Origin: CANJDH01 sp964443245
GTDB lineage: Bacteria; Pseudomonadota; Gammaproteobacteria; Burkholderiales; JAEUOS01
Direction of reading: 5' to 3'
NCBI GenBank assembly: GCA_964443245.1
Contig: CAYUEG010000076.1
Coordinates: 1-18,079, forward strand
Length of the DNA: 18,079 nucleotides
The position numbers were made by a program, and so were the translations under genes. The notes beneath the pieces are model-generated. The model made no database searches, was not told the DNA's origin, and worked only from the letters and a program-made list of their open reading frames with translations. This document shows, one piece after another, positions 6,902 to 12,877 of this stretch. Position 1 is the stretch's first letter. Every line of letters starts with the position of its first letter.

Positions 6902-7348
6902 ATGACGTTGAAAGAACGCATTACCGAAGACATGAAGACGGCCATGCGGGCCAAGGACAGCCAGCGGCTATCGGCCATCCGCATGCTGCTGGCGGCCATG
7001 AAGCAGGTGGAAGTGGACAAACGCATCGACCTGACGGATGCCGATGTGATCGGCATTGCCGAAAAGGAAATCAAGAAGCGTCGCGACTCGATCAGCCAGT
7101 ACACCGCCGCCAATCGGCTCGACCTGGCCGCCAATGAACAGTTCGAAGTGGATGTGCTGTCGGCTTACCTGCCGCAGCAGGCGGACGAGGCGGAGATCGC
7201 CGCAGTGATCGCGCAAGCGGTGGCCGAAGCGGGTGGCACCGGGCCGCAAGTCATGGGCAAGGTGATGGGCGTGGTCAAGGCCAGGCTGGCTGGCCGGGCC
7301 GACATGACGCGCGTCTCGGCACTGGTGAAGGCGAAGTTGACAGGCTGA
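6902..7348 (+). CDS. GatB/YqeY domain-containing protein
   Basis: This 148-residue cytoplasmic protein is full length for the YqeY family. It has the recognisable opening MTLKERITEDMKTAMRAKDS, the central EKEIKKRRDSISQY and the glycine-containing GTGPQVMGKVMGVVKAR near the C-terminus. The fold is shared with the tail domain of the GatB subunit of the tRNA amidotransferase, which contacts tRNA. The biochemical role of stand-alone YqeY proteins is not settled. AGGGAGAG lies just upstream of the ATG. The gene follows rpsU, a conserved pairing, but here the next gene is convergent rather than dnaG. Confidence 0.92.
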   Translation: MTLKERITEDMKTAMRAKDSQRLSAIRMLLAAMKQVEVDKRIDLTDADVIGIAEKEIKKRRDSISQYTAANRLDLAANEQFEVDVLSAYLPQQADEAEIAAVIAQAVAEAGGTGPQVMGKVMGVVKARLAGRADMTRVSALVKAKLTG

Positions 7349-7365
7349 TTCCGGCCGGCCGAATC
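7347..7365. terminator. Weak hairpin between convergent yqeY and DUF192 genes
   Basis: GATTC (7347-7351) pairs with GAATC (7361-7365) around a GC-rich CCGGCCGG-containing loop, at the yqeY stop codon. There is no T-run on either strand, so it is at most a weak or factor-assisted terminator. Confidence 0.2.
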
Positions 7366-7400
7366 GGGCCGATCGAGGCACACTGACTGCCGCAGCCGGT

Positions 7401-7862
7401 CTAGCGCGGGCTGCCGGCCTTCTCCAGGCCGCTGATTTTGGCTCCCGGCCTGATGTTCTTGCCCTTGAACCAGCCCTGGTTCATTTCGAGGGCATAGCGC
7501 GCTGCCTTGACGCTGCAATGGCTGTTTTCCGTCTGCGGCTTCATGTCCTCGATGTTGAGGATCGTTCCCTGCTCGTCGATGAAGGCGACCGACAGCGGCA
7601 GAAGCGTGTTTTTCATCCACATGCATTGGGTCTCGGCGGTCGGGAAGATGAACAGCATCCCCTCGTTGGGGGCCATTTTCTCGCGCATCATCAGCCCCTG
7701 CATCCGGGTGCTGAAGTCGTTGGCGACTTCGGCCTTGATCAGGTACATGCCGCTTTGCAGTTGCACCGTGGGCAGCGGCGGCTGTCCGCCGGGCGTCTGC
7801 GCGAAGGCACCGGGCACCAACAAAAGGAAAACGATGAGCTTGAACAGGTTGCGCATGGACAT
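7401..7862 (-). CDS. DUF192 family exported protein
   Basis: This protein of about 153 residues begins MSMRNLFKLIVFLLLVPGAFA, a signal peptide likely cut after AFA. The mature part is a DUF192 domain with the usual landmarks: DFSTRMQGLMMREKMAPNEGMLFIFP, then QCMWMKNTLLPLSVAFIDEQG, and near the end ALEMNQGWFKGKNIRPGAKI. DUF192 proteins are small periplasmic or extracellular beta proteins of unknown biochemical role. The start at 7862 or 7856 (second Met) removes an upstream extension lacking a plausible leader; neither has a strong ribosome site. It is convergent with yqeY and is separated from the upstream lysine-rich gene by a strong terminator, so it probably has its own promoter. Confidence 0.85.
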   Translation of the reverse strand: MSMRNLFKLIVFLLLVPGAFAQTPGGQPPLPTVQLQSGMYLIKAEVANDFSTRMQGLMMREKMAPNEGMLFIFPTAETQCMWMKNTLLPLSVAFIDEQGTILNIEDMKPQTENSHCSVKAARYALEMNQGWFKGKNIRPGAKISGLEKAGSPR

Positions 7863-7976
7863 CACGATGGGTTGGCGGATGGCGGGATTGTAGGGGCAAG
7901 CCGCTTGTGCCCGAAGCTGCAGACGGCTGACCCACGCGCGAAACCGCGGTGGCGGTGCGCTGCGGGTTGGGCTGCC

Positions 7977-8012
7977 ATAAACAAACGGCCGGCCACGTGA
8001 GGGCCGGCCGTT
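7977..8012 (-). terminator. Intrinsic terminator after the rluE/lysine-rich peptide pair
   Basis: On the minus strand AACGGCCGGCC pairs perfectly over 11 bases with GGCCGGCCGTT around a 7-base loop (arms 8012-8002 and 7994-7984), followed by the T-rich TTTGTTTA. It ends the transcript of the small gene at 8031-8213. Confidence 0.88.
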
Positions 8013-8030
8013 GGCCACTGCGAAGGTGGT

Positions 8031-8213
8031 TTACTTCTTGGCAGCGTCAGACTTTTTCTTGCCGGATTTCTTCTTGGCCTTCTTTGACTTGGCCTGTGTC
8101 TGGACCGAGGTGTCCTGGCTGAAGCTCAAGGCAGAAGTCGGGATGGCCGCGGATGCACCGAAGCTGGTGCCAAGGACTGCAGCCGCTGTGATCAGGGTCA
8201 GGAACAGTTTCAA
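8031..8213 (-). CDS. Small secreted lysine-rich protein, TTG start
   Basis: This 60-residue protein has a signal peptide (MKLFLTLITAAAVLGTSFGASAA, likely cut after ASA or SAA). A short neutral part with SALSFSQDTSVQTQ follows, and then a tail in which 11 of the last 20 residues are lysine (KSKKAKKKSGKKKS). The start codon is TTG at 8213-8211, supported by AGGAGAG four bases upstream. It overlaps the rluE stop as TTGA, so translation is probably coupled. A strong terminator follows the stop. I do not recognise a family. Such tails could bind nucleic acid, lipopolysaccharide or other anionic surfaces outside the inner membrane, but that is inference. Its clean signal peptide, ribosome site and terminator make it a real gene rather than a chance frame. 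Confidence 0.7.
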   Translation of the reverse strand: MKLFLTLITAAAVLGTSFGASAAIPTSALSFSQDTSVQTQAKSKKAKKKSGKKKSDAAKK

Positions 8214-8872
8214 GTTTCTCTCCTAGTAGGTTGGGGTGACCGTTGCCGGGGTGACCGTCGTTCGGGTGACGATTCAGGTGAAACCGGGCCACACCCCGTA
8301 GCGTAACCGATTTGGGCCGGGTCGATGTCGCGCCAGGCACCCGGTGCCAGCCCGGCCAGCGTGACCGTGCCGGTGGCGCCGCGAATCAGGCGCAGGGTGG
8401 GGTGGCCAACGGCTGCCGTCATGCGGCGCACCTGGCGATTCTTGCCCTCGCGCAGGACGACCTCGATCCAGGCAGTGGGGATGGCTTTGCGGGTGCGGAT
8501 CGGCGGATGGCGAGGCCACAGATCGGGCGGCGCAGCGATCAGACGCGCCTCGCAAGGCTGCGTACGGTGATCGCCCAGGTCGATGCCCCGGGCCAGGCGT
8601 GTCAAGGCGGCTGCGGTAGGCAGATTCTCCACTTGTACCCAGTAAGTCTTGGGCAGCTTGCTGGCCGGATGGCTGATGCGATGCTGCAGTGGGCCATGGT
8701 TGGTGAGGAGCAGCAGGCCTTCGCTGTCGGTGTCCAGTCTTCCCGCCGGGTACACGCCAGGAACGGAAATGAAATCGGCCAGCGTGGCGTGTTTGCCCTC
8801 GCGGGAGAACTGGCAAATCACACCAAAAGGCTTGTTGAATGCAATCAGGCGGATGGGAGGCGTGCCAGGCAT
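8210..8872 (-). CDS. rluE: 23S rRNA pseudouridine synthase, RluE type
   Basis: This 220-residue enzyme belongs to the RsuA/RluB/E/F family. It opens with LIAFNKPFGVICQFSREGKH, close to the NKPYDVLPQF stretch of RluE. The catalytic motif AGRLDTDSEGLLLLTN follows, with the nucleophilic aspartate at about residue 47. REGKNRQVRRMTAAVGHPTLRLIR is the other conserved family block. RluE-type enzymes isomerise one uridine (position 2457 in E. coli) in 23S rRNA. There is no S4 domain, as expected for RluE. The last 25 residues are an unusual Ser-Pro-Arg-rich tail made by a 15-base tandem repeat. The ATG at 8872 has only a weak ribosome site. The stop overlaps the start of the lysine-rich peptide gene. 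Confidence 0.9.
   Translation of the reverse strand: MPGTPPIRLIAFNKPFGVICQFSREGKHATLADFISVPGVYPAGRLDTDSEGLLLLTNHGPLQHRISHPASKLPKTYWVQVENLPTAAALTRLARGIDLGDHRTQPCEARLIAAPPDLWPRHPPIRTRKAIPTAWIEVVLREGKNRQVRRMTAAVGHPTLRLIRGATGTVTLAGLAPGAWRDIDPAQIGYATGCGPVSPESSPERRSPRQRSPQPTRRET
8233..8277. repeat. Three-copy 15-base degenerate tandem repeat in the rluE 3' end
   Basis: Units start at 8233, 8248 and 8263 and share GGGTGAC plus following similar bases. Translated on the minus strand they give the five-residue units SPERR, SPRQR and SPQPT. The period is a multiple of three, so copy-number change would keep the frame. Confidence 0.75.
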
Positions 8873-8910
8873 GGCTCATCAACAGGTGCGCTGCGCAACG
8901 GCGGCAGCAG

Positions 8911-8949
8911 AAAGCAAAAGCCCCGCGTTCTCTTGCGAAAACGCGGGGC
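8911..8949 (-). terminator. Intrinsic terminator of the csp gene
   Basis: On the minus strand GCCCCGCGTT (8949-8940) pairs over 10 bases with AACGCGGGGC (8929-8920) around a 10-base loop, followed by TTTTGCTTT. It lies 20 bases past the csp stop codon. Confidence 0.9.
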
Positions 8950-8969
8950 CGAGTACAGGACGCTAACGA

Positions 8970-9173
8970 TCAGACGTTCTGGATGTTCGAAGCCTGCTTG
9001 CCCTTTTGGCCCTGGGTGACTTCAAAGCTCACTTTCTGGCCTTCCTTGAGGGTCTTGAAACCTTGCATGTTGATTGCGGAAAAATGCGCAAACAGATCTT
9101 CACCGCCGTCATCGGGGGTGATGAAACCAAAACCTTTTGCGTCATTGAACCATTTGACGGTACCGGTTGCCAT
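8970..9173 (-). CDS. Cold-shock domain protein, CspA family
   Basis: This 67-residue protein consists of one cold-shock domain: MATGTVKWFNDAKGFGFITP, RNP1 motif KGFGFI at 13-18, RNP2-like DLFAHF at 26-31, and the standard ending QGQKGKQASNIQNV. These proteins bind single-stranded RNA and DNA and melt secondary structure, acting as RNA chaperones in the cytoplasm. Whether this copy is cold-induced or constitutive cannot be told from the protein. AGGAGC lies 8 bases before the ATG. The gene has its own strong promoter about 150 bases upstream and its own terminator, so it is a single-gene transcript with a long leader, like E. coli cspA. Confidence 0.96.
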   Translation of the reverse strand: MATGTVKWFNDAKGFGFITPDDGGEDLFAHFSAINMQGFKTLKEGQKVSFEVTQGQKGKQASNIQNV

Positions 9174-9322
9174 TTGTAGTGCTCCTAGATTTAAGTAATG
9201 AACGACATAAGCCGTAAAAAGCGTTTGCGTTTCAAGGCCGTCCCCTACTTAAGACCCCGGTGTTGCTTTGTCGCTGCCACCCGAACTTGCAAGGTGCCGG
9301 AACCGCTTGAACCAACCAAACG
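9174..9322 (-). promoter_or_regulatory. Long 5' leader of the csp mRNA
   Basis: The predicted transcription start near 9322 gives a leader of about 149 bases, close to the long structured leader of E. coli cspA. An arm AACCG near its 5' end (9325-9321) can pair with CGGTT (9305-9301). The region has no coding frame that I trust. A temperature-responsive RNA structure is plausible by analogy only. Confidence 0.45.
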
Positions 9323-9328
9323 GTTGCT

Positions 9329-9357
9329 GTTGTACGTACTTAGTGACGGGAAGTCAA
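9329..9357 (-). promoter_or_regulatory. Sigma-70 promoter of csp with upstream A-tracts
   Basis: On the minus strand TTGACT (9357-9352) and TACAAC (9334-9329) are 17 bases apart. Directly upstream of the -35 box are runs of six and five A residues (9365-9360 and 9375-9371), one helical turn apart, as in an UP element bound by the RNA polymerase alpha subunit. Confidence 0.75.
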
Positions 9358-9359
9358 GC

Positions 9360-9592
9360 TTTTTTGAGGCTTTTTGACAACGCCATTGTCCCTGCCCCGG
9401 GCGGTGTTGTTTTTTCCGGGTATCCCCCCATTTCCACCTTGAGGATCGGGATGCCGTGCACCCCGCGTTGGCTTCGCTACAATGTGTTTACCCGGGGGAA
9501 CGAGAATCGGGGCGAAAAGATCCGTCTCGATGTCCCGTCAACCGTGTTTTTGGACGATCAATCTGGCATTTTGAGCAGGAATCTGTCGACGC
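9360..9592. other. Divergent csp-clpS intergenic region, clpS side
   Basis: Together with the csp leader and promoter this forms a 419-base stretch without a gene. It holds the A-tract element of the csp promoter, a plus-strand hairpin followed by six T residues (9378-9415), a stretch resembling a heat-shock sigma factor -35 element (TTTCCACCTTGAG at 9431-9443), a TACAAT box at 9478-9483 and the clpS leader of about 100 bases. Open frames crossing it lack convincing starts or composition. Confidence 0.4.
9478..9483 (+). promoter_or_regulatory. Candidate -10 box of clpS promoter
   Basis: TACAAT about 110 bases before clpS is a good -10 hexamer. No convincing -35 hexamer lies 16-18 bases upstream, so the promoter is tentative. 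Confidence 0.35.
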
Positions 9593-9910
9593 ATGGCAAC
9601 AAAATTTGACCCTGGGCAGGGCACGCTTCTCGAGGAAAGGACGGCAAAAGTCAAGCCGCCGCCGATGTACAAGGTGCTGCTGCTCAATGACGACTACACC
9701 CCGATGGAATTCGTGGTGTCGACAATCCAGAAATTCTTCAGCAAGAGCCGTGAGCAGGCCACGCAGGTGATGCTGAAAGTGCACCGGGAAGGCGTGGGCG
9801 TGTGCGGCATCTACCCCAAAGACATGGCAACGACCAAGGTTGACCTGGTTCTGGAGCATGCCCGCGCCCATCAGCACCCGCTGCAGTGCACGATGGAAGA
9901 GAATGACTAG
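9593..9910 (+). CDS. clpS: ATP-dependent Clp protease adaptor ClpS
   Basis: This 105-residue protein is full-length ClpS: a flexible N-terminal arm (about 1-22), then YKVLLLNDDYTPMEFVVSTI and KFFSKSREQATQVMLKVHREG, ending HPLQCTMEEND. The residues that hold the N-terminal amino group of substrates in characterised ClpS (Asn-Asp in the NDD motif, here 32-34, and the His in KVH, here 64) are all present. ClpS binds the N-domain of ClpA and delivers proteins bearing N-end-rule residues to ClpAP. clpA follows 115 bases downstream. A ribosome site AGGAA lies about 11 bases before the ATG. Confidence 0.97.
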   Translation: MATKFDPGQGTLLEERTAKVKPPPMYKVLLLNDDYTPMEFVVSTIQKFFSKSREQATQVMLKVHREGVGVCGIYPKDMATTKVDLVLEHARAHQHPLQCTMEEND

Positions 9911-9940
9911 GTTACCGTATTTCCTGCTGTTTTTGGGGCA

Positions 9941-9968
9941 TTGCGGCGGCCCTGACTTGGTGTAGAGT
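9941..9968 (+). promoter_or_regulatory. Candidate promoter for clpA in the clpS-clpA gap
   Basis: TTGCGG (9941-9946) and TAGAGT (9963-9968) are 16 bases apart. Just downstream CCAAGTAA occurs twice in tandem (9979-9986 and 9988-9995). This would allow clpA expression independent of clpS. Confidence 0.4.
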
Positions 9969-10025
9969 GAGATGCATTCCAAGTAATCCAAGTAAACCGG
10001 TTTCGGATCAATTGAGGCGAATGAG

Positions 10026-12347
10026 ATGATTGCGCAAGAGTTGGAAGTCAGCCTGCATATGGCGTTTGTGGATGCGCGTCAAAAGCGCCATGAGTTCATT
10101 ACCGTGGAGCATTTGCTGCTGGCGCTGCTCGACAACCCAACGGCGGCCGAAGTCATGCGGGCCGTCGGTGCCAATATCGAGGACCTGCGCAAGAACCTGA
10201 CGCAGTTCATTGCCGAGCACACGCCTACCGTAGCCGGCACCGACGACGTCGATACCCAGCCGACCCTCGGGTTTCAACGCGTGATCCAGCGCGCAATCAT
10301 GCACGTGCAGTCTTCCTCCAACGGCAAGAAGGAAGTGACCGGCGCGAACGTGCTGGTCGCCATCTTCGGCGAGAAGGATTCCCATGCCGTGTATTACCTG
10401 CACCAGCAGGGAATCACGCGTCTGGACGTGGTCAACTTCATCTCCCACGGCATCACCAAGCAGCCGACGGAAAACAAGGACAAGGCTGCGGCAGGCAACG
10501 AAAACCAGGATCAGGAGCAGGAATCGGAAGGCAAGTCGAGCCCGCTGGAAAATTACACCCAGAACCTGAACAAATCGGCAGCGGAAGGCAAGATCGACCC
10601 GCTGATCGGGCGCGACCACGAACTCGAGCGCGTGGTCCAGACCTTGTGCCGCCGGCGCAAGAACAACCCGCTGCTGGTCGGTGAAGCTGGTGTGGGCAAG
10701 ACCGCGATTGCCGAAGGCCTGGCCAAGCGCATCGTCGAAGGGGAAGTGCCCGAGATTCTGAAGGACAGCATTGTCTATTCGCTTGACATGGGCGCCTTGC
10801 TAGCGGGCACCAAGTACCGCGGCGACTTCGAGCAGCGACTCAAGGGCGTGCTGAAAAAGCTGACCAACAACCCGAATGCGATTCTGTTCATCGACGAGAT
10901 TCACACCCTGATCGGCGCCGGCGCTGCATCGGGGGGCACGCTCGATGCGTCGAATCTGCTCAAGCCGGCCCTGTCGAGCGGGCAACTCAAGTGCATCGGT
11001 GCGACCACCTACACCGAATTTCGCGGTGTGTTTGAGAAGGACCATGCGCTGTCCCGCCGCTTCCAGAAGATTGACGTGAACGAGCCTTCTGTCGACGAGA
11101 CCGTGCAGATTCTGCGTGGCCTCAAATCGCGCTTCGAAGAGCATCATGGCATCAAGTATTCGGCAGCGGCCATCAGCACGGCGGCCGAACTGTCGGCGCG
11201 TTACATCAACGACCGTCAGTTGCCGGACAAGGCGATCGACGTCATCGACGAAGCGGGGGCTGCGCAGCGCATCCTGCCGAAATCGAAGCAGAAGAAGATC
11301 ATCGGAAAGACCGATATCGAGGAAATCATCGCCAAGATTGCGCGCATTCCCCCGCACAATGTTTCGAGTGATGACCGTTCCAAATTGCAGACGCTGGATC
11401 GAGACCTGAAGAACGTCGTGTTTGGTCAGGACAAGGCGATCGAGGCGCTGGCCGCCGCCATCAAGATGGCGCGTTCCGGGCTGGGCAGCCCGACCAAGCC
11501 GATTGGTTCCTTCCTGTTCAGTGGCCCGACCGGGGTCGGCAAGACCGAGGTGGCGCGTCAACTGGCCTACGTGATGGGCATCGAGCTGATCCGATTTGAC
11601 ATGTCCGAATACATGGAGCGCCACGCCGTTTCGCGCCTGATTGGCGCGCCGCCCGGCTATGTCGGTTTTGACCAGGGTGGCCTGTTGACCGAAGCGATCT
11701 CCAAAAAACCGCACGCCGTGCTGTTGCTGGACGAGATCGAGAAGGCCCATCCGGACATCTTCAACATCCTGTTGCAGGTGATGGATCACGGCACCTTGAC
11801 GGACAACAACGGCCGCAGGGCGGATTTCCGCAATGTGATCATCATCATGACCACCAATGCCGGTGCCGAAGCCTTGCAGAAGAGCACGATCGGCTTTACC
11901 ACCGCGAAGCAGTCGGGTGACGAGATGGCGGAAATCAAGCGCATGTTCACACCGGAGTTCCGCAACCGGCTTGATGCCAGCATTTCGTTCAAGGCACTGG
12001 ACGAGGAAATCATCCTGAGGGTGGTCGACAAGTTCCTGATGCAACTGGAGCAGCAACTGCATGAGAAGAAGGTGGAAGCGATCTTCACCGATGCCCTGCG
12101 CAAGCATCTGGCAGGCAAGGGGTTCGATCCGTTGATGGGCGCGCGTCCGATGTCCCGCCTGATCCAGGAAACGATTCGCAAGGCACTCGCCGACGAACTG
12201 TTGTTCGGCAAGCTGGTTTCCGGAGGCAAGGTCACCGTGGACCTGGAGGGATCCGGCGATGATGCCAAGGTCAAGCTCACCATTCACGAGGGCGAAGAAC
12301 CCAAGTCGGATGGCAAGCAGACGGATGAACCGGTGGAGGTCCTCTGA
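10026..12347 (+). CDS. clpA: ATP-dependent Clp protease ATP-binding subunit ClpA
   Basis: This 773-residue protein is full length for ClpA (E. coli, 758). Residues 1-145 are the ClpS-binding N-domain (MIAQELEVSLHMAFVDARQK). A charged linker of Glu/Gln/Lys residues precedes the first AAA+ module, with Walker A GEAGVGKT at 219-226 and Walker B ILFIDEIH near 287. The second module has Walker A GPTGVGKT at 500-507 and Walker B LLLDEIEKAHPD near 565. There is no ClpB-type long coiled-coil insertion. The loop STIGF (IGF at 622-624) is the tripeptide that docks on ClpP. ClpA hexamers unfold substrates and feed them to ClpP in the cytoplasm; clpP is not in this window. GAGG lies 9 bases before the ATG. 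A strong terminator follows. Confidence 0.97.
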   Translation: MIAQELEVSLHMAFVDARQKRHEFITVEHLLLALLDNPTAAEVMRAVGANIEDLRKNLTQFIAEHTPTVAGTDDVDTQPTLGFQRVIQRAIMHVQSSSNGKKEVTGANVLVAIFGEKDSHAVYYLHQQGITRLDVVNFISHGITKQPTENKDKAAAGNENQDQEQESEGKSSPLENYTQNLNKSAAEGKIDPLIGRDHELERVVQTLCRRRKNNPLLVGEAGVGKTAIAEGLAKRIVEGEVPEILKDSIVYSLDMGALLAGTKYRGDFEQRLKGVLKKLTNNPNAILFIDEIHTLIGAGAASGGTLDASNLLKPALSSGQLKCIGATTYTEFRGVFEKDHALSRRFQKIDVNEPSVDETVQILRGLKSRFEEHHGIKYSAAAISTAAELSARYINDRQLPDKAIDVIDEAGAAQRILPKSKQKKIIGKTDIEEIIAKIARIPPHNVSSDDRSKLQTLDRDLKNVVFGQDKAIEALAAAIKMARSGLGSPTKPIGSFLFSGPTGVGKTEVARQLAYVMGIELIRFDMSEYMERHAVSRLIGAPPGYVGFDQGGLLTEAISKKPHAVLLLDEIEKAHPDIFNILLQVMDHGTLTDNNGRRADFRNVIIIMTTNAGAEALQKSTIGFTTAKQSGDEMAEIKRMFTPEFRNRLDASISFKALDEEIILRVVDKFLMQLEQQLHEKKVEAIFTDALRKHLAGKGFDPLMGARPMSRLIQETIRKALADELLFGKLVSGGKVTVDLEGSGDDAKVKLTIHEGEEPKSDGKQTDEPVEVL

Positions 12348-12378
12348 GGCCGCTTCGGGTTTGTTCACTCGCCTAGTG

Positions 12379-12407
12379 AAAACGGCCACCTGCGGGTGGC
12401 CGTTTTT
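12379..12407 (+). terminator. Intrinsic terminator of clpA
   Basis: AAAACGGCCACC (12379-12390) pairs perfectly with GGTGGCCGTTTT (12395-12406) around the tetraloop TGCG, and the arm merges into a run of five T residues. It lies about 30 bases after the clpA stop. Confidence 0.93.
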
Positions 12408-12480
12408 CATCCGCGGGCTGGCATCGCCGCTGGTGCCCCGGCTTATTTCCTTCGGGCATGCCGATGGAACGCCAAAGCAT

Positions 12481-12509
12481 TTCACTGGCCGTCCAATTTC
12501 GGGTACATT
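12481..12509 (+). promoter_or_regulatory. Candidate promoter of the sulfide dehydrogenase genes
   Basis: TTCACT (12481-12486) and TACATT (12504-12509) are 17 bases apart. Just downstream GTTCCGG occurs twice (12514-12520 and 12524-12530), ten bases apart, so it could be an operator at the transcription start. The -35 box is weak, which suggests activation or regulation. Confidence 0.45.
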
Positions 12510-12553
12510 AAATGTTCCGGAGAGTTCCGGCAATAAAAGCGATTGGAGACGAC

Positions 12554-12865
12554 ATGAAACTCATCTTTGCAATGCTGCTGGCAGGCTTGAGTGCGCTGCC
12601 GGTGCAGGCGCAGGACCGCAATCTGGGGCGCAACCTTGCCGCCCAGTGCGCCAACTGCCACGGTACCAACGGCAATGCGCAGCCCGGTGGATTTCCTCTG
12701 GCAGGGCGTGACCGCGCTTACATCATCGACCAGATGGCGGCGTTCAAATCGGGTGCCCGTAGCGGACCTGCTTCGACGATCATGCACCAGATTGCCAAGG
12801 GGTATTCCGATCAACAGATCGCGCTGATGGCAGATTTTTTCGCCGCGCAAAAGCCGGCGAAATAA
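12554..12865 (+). CDS. fccA: Cytochrome c subunit of flavocytochrome c sulfide dehydrogenase (FccA/SoxE type)
   Basis: This 103-residue protein has a signal peptide (MKLIFAMLLAGLSALPVQA) likely cut after residue 19. It has one heme-attachment motif, CANCH at 32-36, with His36 as axial ligand. Met77 in TIMHQIAKGYSDQQI is the likely sixth ligand; this GYSD block is typical of class I cytochromes found with sulfide dehydrogenase. It would take electrons from the flavin subunit and pass them to the respiratory chain in the periplasm. Some FccA proteins have two hemes; this one has a single heme. GGAG lies five bases before the ATG at 12554. An in-frame upstream ATG at 12512 lacks a ribosome site and would spoil the signal peptide. 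The flavoprotein gene follows after 12 bases. Confidence 0.88.
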   Translation: MKLIFAMLLAGLSALPVQAQDRNLGRNLAAQCANCHGTNGNAQPGGFPLAGRDRAYIIDQMAAFKSGARSGPASTIMHQIAKGYSDQQIALMADFFAAQKPAK

Positions 12866-12877
12866 GGAGCGGACACC

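Noticed and set aside
6902..7348. Reading the YqeY gene as the GatB subunit of the tRNA amidotransferase
   Set aside because: It is only 148 residues and lacks the GatB catalytic-support domain. Only the tail-like fold is shared.
9268..9609. A 113-codon plus-strand frame in the csp-clpS gap
   Set aside because: It starts inside the csp leader, overlaps the clpS start in another frame and has no ribosome site or recognisable sequence.
9456..9770. A plus-strand frame overlapping the clpS 5' end
   Set aside because: It is out of frame with clpS, whose protein is conserved throughout, and its sequence is basic shadow composition.
10026..12347. Reading the Clp gene as the disaggregase ClpB
   Set aside because: The long coiled-coil middle domain of ClpB is absent, an IGF ClpP-docking loop is present, and clpS is adjacent.
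10800..12533. A 577-codon minus-strand open frame opposite clpA
   Set aside because: clpA is unmistakable on the plus strand. The antisense frame results from codon bias and crosses the clpA terminator.
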